From Nitrospira sp. (GTDB lineage: Bacteria > Nitrospirota > Thermodesulfovibrionia > Thermodesulfovibrionales > SM23-35): a stretch of 10,712 bases of DNA. Within the stretch, counting starts at the first letter, position 1, and each line of letters opens with the position of its first letter. Under the pieces are notes generated by a model that did no database searches, was not told the origin of the DNA, and saw only the letters and a list, made by a program, of their open reading frames with translations. Position numbers and translations under genes: made by a program. Location: contig VGWY01000078.1 of the NCBI GenBank assembly GCA_016873575.1, positions 1-10,712 of the forward strand. Direction: 5' to 3'. This document shows positions 6,455 through 10,712 of this stretch, in pieces.

Positions 6455-7531
6455 ATGAGTATAACGAAACTTTCGAATCTTCTGATAATAGACAACAGTG
6501 GCCCCAACAATCTGCATGATATCTTATCAGCTACCTTGAATAGGGCTCGTCAAGCCGATATCGCAGTTGCCTTCATAACAGATGCCGGACTTGCTAAGAT
6601 TTTGCCTTCTTTAAGACAAGTTGCTTCGATTGGCAAAGTGCGCGTTATTACGGGTCTTTATCAAGGTGTTACAGAACCTAAAGCGCTCAGAACTTTATCG
6701 CGCGCACAAAAAGAAACGAGAGGAAATCTATCAGTAAAGCTTTCAAAAGAGTCTAAATTCCATCGTAAAATATACATAACAGAAAATAAATCAACTGTAA
6801 CTGCTATTATTGGTTCCTCTAACCTAACAAAAGAAGGTCTGATTAGCGGGGGTGAGTTAAGTATTGCATTTACTTTCTCAAAAGATTCAAAGTCATATCT
6901 CAAACTAAATCAAGCGTTCGAAAAGGATTGGAAATATCACTCAGTTTCACTTTCTGATGCTCAAATTAGAAGGTACGAAAAATATCATAGAGAAAGCAAA
7001 GAAAAATCAAAATTAATTTCTATCCCCCTCCGAAAAATACTTGGGGAAAAGACGATACATCAGAAAGGGGAAGTTTTAATTAATAAATCCATAACTTTCT
7101 GGAGAGATTGTATTACAGGGTTTGTAAAGAAACAGACTGAGCAAATTATTAGTCAGCAGACCAGCTGGGATGAAAAGAACTATATCTGGTATAGTGCTGG
7201 GAAACATAAATATAAAATTAATGATGAATTACTTATGTTTGATTTCGCTGATAATTTTGCGAGTCTTGTGAAAATCACAGACACTACAGAAATTAACACC
7301 CCAGATGGACGATATTTTGTAGCTTTCAAACAACTTAAAAATACTCAAAGGAAACTACTCAAAAAACCTCTTTGGGACAGACTAAAATCACTATGCATTA
7401 TTAGAAATAGAAACGACGCGAATAATTATCGTAAACTTTCGCAAAGCAAATGGGAAATGCTTAAGGATATTTTTTACAAAGGCATTAAGAGAGCAAGCGC
7501 AACTTCATCTAACAACAGGCCAAAAGATTAA
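6455..7531 (+). CDS. single-motif PLD-family nuclease with possible EVE/PUA-like C-terminus
   Basis: This 358-residue protein has an N-terminal phospholipase D-type domain (about 1-165) with one HxK motif, HRK at 103-105, followed by GSSNLT (120-125) and a GGELSI segment (Glu134). A single HxK/GSxN motif is typical of nucleases such as Nuc, BfiI and NgoFVII-type restriction enzymes, which dimerise to build one active site. The residue four after the Lys is Glu110 instead of the usual Asp. The C-terminal part (about 243-340: YIWYSAG, then INDELLMFDFADNFASLVKI) resembles an EVE/PUA-like fold that could read modified bases; this is only a pattern impression. AGGTG (6443-6447) precedes the ATG by 7 bases. 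There is no adjacent methyltransferase. Best guess is a DNA-targeting defence nuclease carried as a cassette. Confidence 0.72.
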   Translation: MSITKLSNLLIIDNSGPNNLHDILSATLNRARQADIAVAFITDAGLAKILPSLRQVASIGKVRVITGLYQGVTEPKALRTLSRAQKETRGNLSVKLSKESKFHRKIYITENKSTVTAIIGSSNLTKEGLISGGELSIAFTFSKDSKSYLKLNQAFEKDWKYHSVSLSDAQIRRYEKYHRESKEKSKLISIPLRKILGEKTIHQKGEVLINKSITFWRDCITGFVKKQTEQIISQQTSWDEKNYIWYSAGKHKYKINDELLMFDFADNFASLVKITDTTEINTPDGRYFVAFKQLKNTQRKLLKKPLWDRLKSLCIIRNRNDANNYRKLSQSKWEMLKDIFYKGIKRASATSSNNRPKD

Positions 7532-7567
7532 CATCCGAATGCTATCACACTTCTTTTGGCCTTGAAC

Positions 7568-7603
7568 GATAAGGCGGTCATCGCTACGCTCGACCGCCTT
7601 ATC
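7568..7603 (+). repeat. 12-bp perfect hairpin
   Basis: GATAAGGCGGTC (7568-7579) pairs without mismatch with GACCGCCTTATC (7592-7603) around a 12-base loop. Its right arm includes the presumed left recombination box of the adjoining attC-like site, so the two structures cannot form at once. Confidence 0.7.
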
Positions 7604-7701
7604 GGGGCTGCGTCTGTCGGAATGCGCCGCCTATCAGGCGGCTAACGGCTTCGCAAGAAATGCCCTTCGAGCACTTCCGCCAGCCGCAGCCCCGTTAGGC
7701 G
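7595..7701 (+). other. attC: attC-like site 1 (3' of the PLD gene)
   Basis: A GC-rich imperfect palindrome ends in CCCC-GTTAGGC-G, and GTTAGGC (7694-7700) fits the integron R' consensus GTTRRRY. GGGGCTGCG (7604-7612) pairs with CGCAGCCCC (7685-7693); outside it CGCCT (7595-7599) pairs with AGGCG (7697-7701). Further in, GGAATGC (7619-7625) pairs with GCACTTCC (7671-7678), leaving an extra base, and GCCGCCT-ATC-AGGCGGC (7626-7642) forms an inner hairpin. The left box, CGCCTTATC, deviates from CGCCTAAC. The overall design (poor primary conservation, paired arms, extrahelical bases) is that of an attC site. Confidence 0.6.
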
Positions 7702-7729
7702 ACATTGGCAAAGTTGAGGTGATATCTTT

Positions 7730-8833
7730 ATGAGAATAAGCAAGGATGCATTAAAAGGCTACATATTAGAAGAAGTCCTGGCGTATCTTATTAGAACGAC
7801 AGGATATAAGCTATTGGTAGATCCAAGCCAAGACCCCAGGGATTTAGAGACTCGTGGCAATGGACTCGTAGTTAAAGGGAGGGGTGGTGTCCACCAAGTA
7901 GATGTTCTGGGACAACTAGAATGGATACCTGCGTTCACATTTCCTCTTCGACTTTTTGTTGAAGCAAAATTCAGGAACACAAAAACCGGCATAGATGCCG
8001 TAAGGAATGCGGTTAGTGTTCTTTTGGATATAAATCAGAATAACTCTCCAACCCGTGAACAAAAAGTGTTTCCTCAAAAATACCAGTATGTTTATGCGTT
8101 ATTTTCCACTTCTGGTTTCACTAAACCTGCAATGGATATGGCGTTGGCTCACCAGATATCATTAATCGATTTAAGTGGCGATGAGTATCGGGATCTGCGG
8201 AACATAATTAACCAATCCGCTGAGAATATCGTTGGACGAATAGGTGATATAGCCAATGAAGAGGGCTACGAGCCCGATGAAATAGGCATCTCAGAACGAG
8301 GGAGATTAGTTTCAGGAGTGCGATTCTTTATCAGAGAGAGACTTGAGACGTTGCCTACAGGAGTTCAACATGATCAATTTGACACTCACACACTTGAAGA
8401 TGCATTAGGACCTGTTGTAAGGATGGCAAATCAATATAACGAGTTATTTGTTGCAATGGCGAATGGACCTTATATGTTGTTGATGAAGGCAGAAAATCCT
8501 CAAGCCTTTCTACATTATGCAACAAATCACCCACGACATAGGGTTCTTATTACATGGAGTAGACAAGATGATAACGGTCAAACTTGGGAAATAATGCCCT
8601 CAGAAAACGAGAATGCTTACAGGCTTTCGTTTAGACTTCCAGAGATCCTTGCCAGATGGATATTTAGCGTTCCCGATGGTACTCGTCAAAGAGCCATCCA
8701 AGCAAAGCAGCAGTACTTCTCCACGATTACTATTTATCGCTACGTTGAGGAAAAAGACCTCTTATTTAGGTTGGAGTTCGATCTTGAAAACACCCGAAGA
8801 CATGCTCAGGAGGTGTTTGGACGGTGGGAATAA
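7730..8833 (+). CDS. Mrr-like PD-(D/E)xK restriction endonuclease
   Basis: This 367-residue protein has an N-terminal Mrr-type nuclease domain (about 1-155). The catalytic core is Asp58 in HQVDVLG and the Glu78-Ala-Lys80 motif in LFVEAKF, which fits the D-x(n)-(E/Q)xK arrangement of the restriction-endonuclease fold. The segment SGFTKPAMDMALAHQISLID (128 on) is the helix-strand that typically follows in Mrr relatives. Residues about 160-367 are not recognised; they include RFFIRERLETL and an aromatic, charged C-terminus and may recognise DNA or a partner. GAGGTG (7715-7720) is 9 bases before the ATG. The gene lies between two attC-like sites, consistent with being a whole gene cassette, and has no companion methylase. 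Mrr relatives often cut modified DNA; whether this one does is inference. Confidence 0.75.
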   Translation: MRISKDALKGYILEEVLAYLIRTTGYKLLVDPSQDPRDLETRGNGLVVKGRGGVHQVDVLGQLEWIPAFTFPLRLFVEAKFRNTKTGIDAVRNAVSVLLDINQNNSPTREQKVFPQKYQYVYALFSTSGFTKPAMDMALAHQISLIDLSGDEYRDLRNIINQSAENIVGRIGDIANEEGYEPDEIGISERGRLVSGVRFFIRERLETLPTGVQHDQFDTHTLEDALGPVVRMANQYNELFVAMANGPYMLLMKAENPQAFLHYATNHPRHRVLITWSRQDDNGQTWEIMPSENENAYRLSFRLPEILARWIFSVPDGTRQRAIQAKQQYFSTITIYRYVEEKDLLFRLEFDLENTRRHAQEVFGRWE

Positions 8834-8842
8834 TGCCAACGT

Positions 8843-8934
8843 CGACTAACAAGCTGGTATCTGGCTCGCTCACCTTCGGTTCGCTCGACCCCAAATTTGC
8901 TCCGCAAACTTCAGATATCCGCCAGGCGTTATCG
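8843..8934 (+). other. attC: attC-like site 2 (3' of the Mrr-like gene)
   Basis: The site begins CGACTAACAA and ends GGCGTTATCG, the TAACAA/GCGTTA pairing typical of integron cassette sites. TAAC (8847-8850) pairs with GTTA (8928-8931), and CGA (8843-8845) with TCG (8932-8934), with one bulged C. After a short unpaired spacer, CTGG (8854-8857) pairs with CCAG (8922-8925) and TATCTG (8858-8863) with CAGATA (8912-8917), leaving four extrahelical bases. An inner hairpin TTTGC-TCC-GCAAA lies at 8896-8908. It is about 92 bases long and begins 10 bases after the stop codon of the preceding gene. This is the best attC candidate in the window, although its R' box (GTTATCG) departs from strict GTTRRRY. 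Confidence 0.68.
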
Positions 8935-8944
8935 GAAATCCGCC

Positions 8945-9579
8945 ATGGGAAATAAAATAATGAAAAAAGAAAAACCTGGTGACTTTTTGGCTCAATTGGG
9001 TGACGAGTTAAAAAGTCGCGGTTTTCGTGTGGGAATCGGTGGTTATGATCAGATTTTTATTGATGAGGCAAAACGTTCTGTCACTCGATCAAGGCAAGCG
9101 TTCATAAGGAAGAATTTTCATTTAGAAGCTGGAGCTGCGCCTCTGCAATACTATGCTCAGCAGCATCGTGTGAGGCGAGGCTTTCTGAGTATTTGGCTCA
9201 CTGGGAATTCGCCAGTGGTGAGTTACCAAAGGAGTTAGCAGAATTACGTAACATGTGGGACGCAAGAAAACAGTGGAATAAGCTTCTTCGATATCGTGCT
9301 CCCCAGTACGACCTTGGTTCAAGCAAAGAATTTCGTGCACTTGGCTGTTTGTTCTTGCTTCGCGACCACGTCGCACATCGACACGCCAGGCTCATGCATT
9401 TAGATACATGGCCTGCCAAATTACAAGATTGTGTTAGACAAGGTTCGATTCGCGTAAGAAGTGTGGAAGGCACAGATTGGACAGCAGTTGTTTTTGTTCA
9501 TGAAGTTGCTGCTTGGGCTTTTGAGACAGCTAAGAGATGGCTTCTCATTGCTGACAGATTAGTGCCAATGGTTTGTTAA
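8945..9579 (+). pseudogene. cassette gene of unknown function, interrupted by a frameshift
   Basis: Two overlapping frames appear to be halves of one gene. The first runs from the ATG at 8945 (or 8960) with KPGDFLAQLGDELKSRGF, and stops at 9236-9238. The second frame is open from 9067 to the stop at 9577-9579; before its first ATG (9193) it already reads like protein, with AILCSAASCEARLSEYLAHW just upstream of and across that ATG. A change to the -1 frame (one base lost or two gained) between about 9067 and 9118 would join them; the T4 run at 9115-9118 is an obvious candidate. The joined product of about 210 residues is largely helical. LRDHVAHRHA near the middle of the second half contains R-x4-H, as in HEPN RNases, but this alone is not diagnostic. 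I do not recognise the family. It lies between attC-like sites 2 and 3. A sequencing error is possible. Confidence 0.55.
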
Positions 9580-9595
9580 GAAATGGCGGACTTCC

Positions 9596-9663
9596 GCTAA
9601 CACAGTGCAAACGGCTGACGTCCAAACCCCGCCGTCGGGGCTTGCCGACCCGCCCCGTTAACA
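9596..9663 (+). other. degenerate attC-like site 3 (3' of the frameshifted gene)
   Basis: GCTAACA (9596-9602) is found 16 bases after the stop of the preceding gene, and CCCCGTTAACA (9653-9663) about 50 bases later; TAAC (9598-9601) can pair with GTTA (9657-9660). An inner hairpin GTCGG (9634-9638) with CCGAC (9645-9649) is clear, but the outer arms pair poorly. Position, GC-richness and the CCCCGTTA end resemble site 1, so it is called only as a probable decayed site. Confidence 0.38.
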
Positions 9664-9780
9664 GGAATTGTAGGCACTATGATGATGATTAAAATGTTCT
9701 ATTCGTGATATTTTAGAAGATGAAAACAACGCGTTATTTTGAAGAGCAGGTTTTAAGAAAGCGTCCCTGGCAATGGTTCT

Positions 9781-9805
9781 GGATTCCTGCTTTCGCAGGA
9801 ATGAC
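9781..9805 (+). repeat. REP-like hairpin repeat
   Basis: ATTCCTGC (9783-9790) pairs with GCAGGAAT (9795-9802) around TTTC, within the common dispersed sequence GGATTCCTGCTTTCGCAGGA. It lies just beyond the 3' end of the minus-strand HEPN gene and might also act as a terminator or stabilise that transcript. Confidence 0.65.
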
Positions 9806-9832
9806 TGTTTGAGTAAAGCCATTTATGACGCA

Positions 9833-10297
9833 CTACATCAGTGAATCGAGTTCATTTAAGGATTTCGTGAGCTTGGTTGTATATTCTTTGTAATTTTTAA
9901 TGATTCCTATCATTTCCGGCAGAAGGGCTGAAAGCTCACTAATAAATGTATTTGCATCTGTATTATCAAATTTTGGAGCAACGGGATTATAGTCGGCTAT
10001 TTCTCTATTTTTATGAAGACGCTCAAAAAGCCTGCTATATCTTTTATCTAAAACACCTGATTTTACAAAGTGAAGGTTCAGGAGTGCATAAACCCCTTCA
10101 TGGCTTGCCGGATCAAATCCCTTTTTATAAAGTATTGCCTTGATAATATGGAAATAGCTGTAATACAGAGAAGATATGACTTGTCCATAGTTACCTCTCT
10201 TATAGGCATCAAGAGCACTTTCTAATTTTTCCCTTGCGAGGTCAATAGCCCCTGTTATGTAACCTTTTCTTTCCTTTTGAATAATTTCCTTGACCAT
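9833..10297 (-). CDS. HEPN-domain protein, probable toxin partner of MNT
   Basis: This 154-residue all-helical protein is of the HEPN family that pairs with minimal nucleotidyltransferases. Seen here are REKLESALDAYKRGNYGQVI, then the SLYYSYFHIIKAILYKKGF helix (43-61), SHEGV (65-69) followed by HFVKSGVL, and the active-site-region helix with LFERLHKNREIADYNP (90-105). Canonical HepT toxins have R-x4-6-H (RX4HXY); here the segment reads R98-EIA-D102-Y103, as in the RQ-x-ADY subgroup, so ribonuclease activity cannot be assumed. Its start overlaps the end of the upstream MNT gene by 43 bases, and GAAGAAGGG (minus strand, 10314-10306) lies 8 bases before the ATG, which is a sign of translational coupling. 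In known pairs, MNT neutralises HEPN by modifying it or by binding it. Confidence 0.8.
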   Translation of the reverse strand: MVKEIIQKERKGYITGAIDLAREKLESALDAYKRGNYGQVISSLYYSYFHIIKAILYKKGFDPASHEGVYALLNLHFVKSGVLDKRYSRLFERLHKNREIADYNPVAPKFDNTDANTFISELSALLPEMIGIIKNYKEYTTKLTKSLNELDSLM

Positions 10298-10632
10298 AAA
10301 AGAATCCCTTCTTCTCTAATTTTTTTTCCTATGCCAATATTTGCCTTTAAAGAAGATTCCTCTATCACTAAAGGACTTACTATGAGGTCACCGCTTACTT
10401 CTAATTCTTCCGCTACTTTTACGGATAAATCAATAAGATAACTTGTAATCCGCTTAACAGATTTCTCATTTTTGACAACAACGGCTATATCAACATCACT
10501 TTCTATATGGCCTTCAGCCCTTGCCCTCGATCCAAAGAGATATATATGTTTGATATCTTTAACTCCAGAAGCTGAAGAAATAAATTTTTCCACTATTCTC
10601 TGTTCTATCGGGGTGAGGGTTTCAATAATCAT
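10255..10632 (-). CDS. minimal nucleotidyltransferase (MntA-like antitoxin)
   Basis: This 125-residue protein of the DNA polymerase beta superfamily has the active-site motif GSRARAEG with the acidic residues in SDVDIAVV: Gly34-Ser35, ten residues, Asp46-x-Asp48. That is exactly the GSX10DXD signature of MntA antitoxins, which AMPylate their HEPN toxin partner. The length is normal for the family. It is the first gene of a two-gene minus-strand operon and overlaps the HEPN gene by 43 bases. AAGGAG (minus strand, 10648-10643) lies 10 bases before the ATG, and a near-consensus promoter lies further upstream. Alternatively it is one of the many MNT-HEPN pairs of unproven toxicity common in environmental bacteria. 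Confidence 0.88.
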   Translation of the reverse strand: MIIETLTPIEQRIVEKFISSASGVKDIKHIYLFGSRARAEGHIESDVDIAVVVKNEKSVKRITSYLIDLSVKVAEELEVSGDLIVSPLVIEESSLKANIGIGKKIREEGILLWSRKLFKRKEKVT

Positions 10633-10672
10633 CCGGGAAACGCTCCTTTTCCAACAAGCTCTTTTCGGCTTT

Positions 10673-10701
10673 ATTTTATGGTTTGCCTATCTTTTTGTCA
10701 A
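10673..10701 (-). promoter_or_regulatory. near-consensus promoter of the MNT-HEPN operon
   Basis: On the minus strand, TTGACA (10701-10696) is followed after 17 bases by TAAAAT (10678-10673). This is a full match at -35 and five of six at -10. Transcription would begin about 35 bases before the MNT start codon. Confidence 0.75.
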
Positions 10702-10712
10702 AAGCACAATTG

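Noticed and set aside
8613..8849. Plus-strand frame of 78 codons inside the end of the Mrr-like gene
   Set aside because: Entirely overlapped by the better-supported nuclease frame, with no ribosome binding site or recognisable motif.
9062..9118. Programmed -1 frameshift in the third cassette gene
   Set aside because: No good X-XXY-YYZ slippery heptamer in the right phase was found; a simple base loss is more economical.

Overview
The window looks like a bacterial chromosome of moderate to low GC: two stable metabolic genes on the left, then an accessory half built from repeats, an integrase relic, a small cassette-like array and a toxin-antitoxin pair. The divergent GAPDH, the long PPDK-related protein, and the interspersed C-run/G-run and CATTGCGAGG-type repeats remind me of environmental lineages such as anammox Planctomycetes (Brocadia/Kuenenia type). 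That placement is inference from recall, not proof.

Left edge (1-252): the 5' end of a DUF559-type gene on the minus strand, broken exactly where a C-run/G-run repeat begins, followed by a good sigma70-like promoter facing right. Metabolic block (253-5772): a 1378-residue PPDK-related phosphotransferase that has the ATP/PEP-binding and swivelling phosphohistidine domains but no C-terminal PEP/pyruvate barrel. Just downstream lies a divergent glyceraldehyde-3-phosphate dehydrogenase whose coenzyme-selecting Asp is replaced by an Arg context. Together they suggest a lower-glycolysis/gluconeogenesis locus.

Repeat-rich gap (5773-6454): a promoter with an overlapping inverted repeat, the N-terminal relic of a tyrosine recombinase, a CATTGCGAGG-type repeat, two hairpins related by a compensatory base-pair change, a second C-run/G-run element, and three consecutive hairpins leading into the next gene.

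Cassette-like block (6455-about 9663): three plus-strand genes, each followed by a GC-rich imperfect palindrome ending in GTTA. The palindromes resemble integron attC sites, clearly at 8843-8934, fairly at 7595-7701 and weakly at 9596-9663. The genes are a single-motif PLD nuclease with a possible EVE/PUA-like C-terminus, an Mrr-like PD-(D/E)xK endonuclease, and a frameshifted gene of unknown function. No intact integrase is present, so this could be a cluster of attC sites lacking an integrase, or a degraded chromosomal integron. The two nuclease genes suggest a defence cargo.

Right edge (9833-10712): a minus-strand MNT-HEPN toxin-antitoxin-type operon with overlapping genes and a near-consensus promoter.
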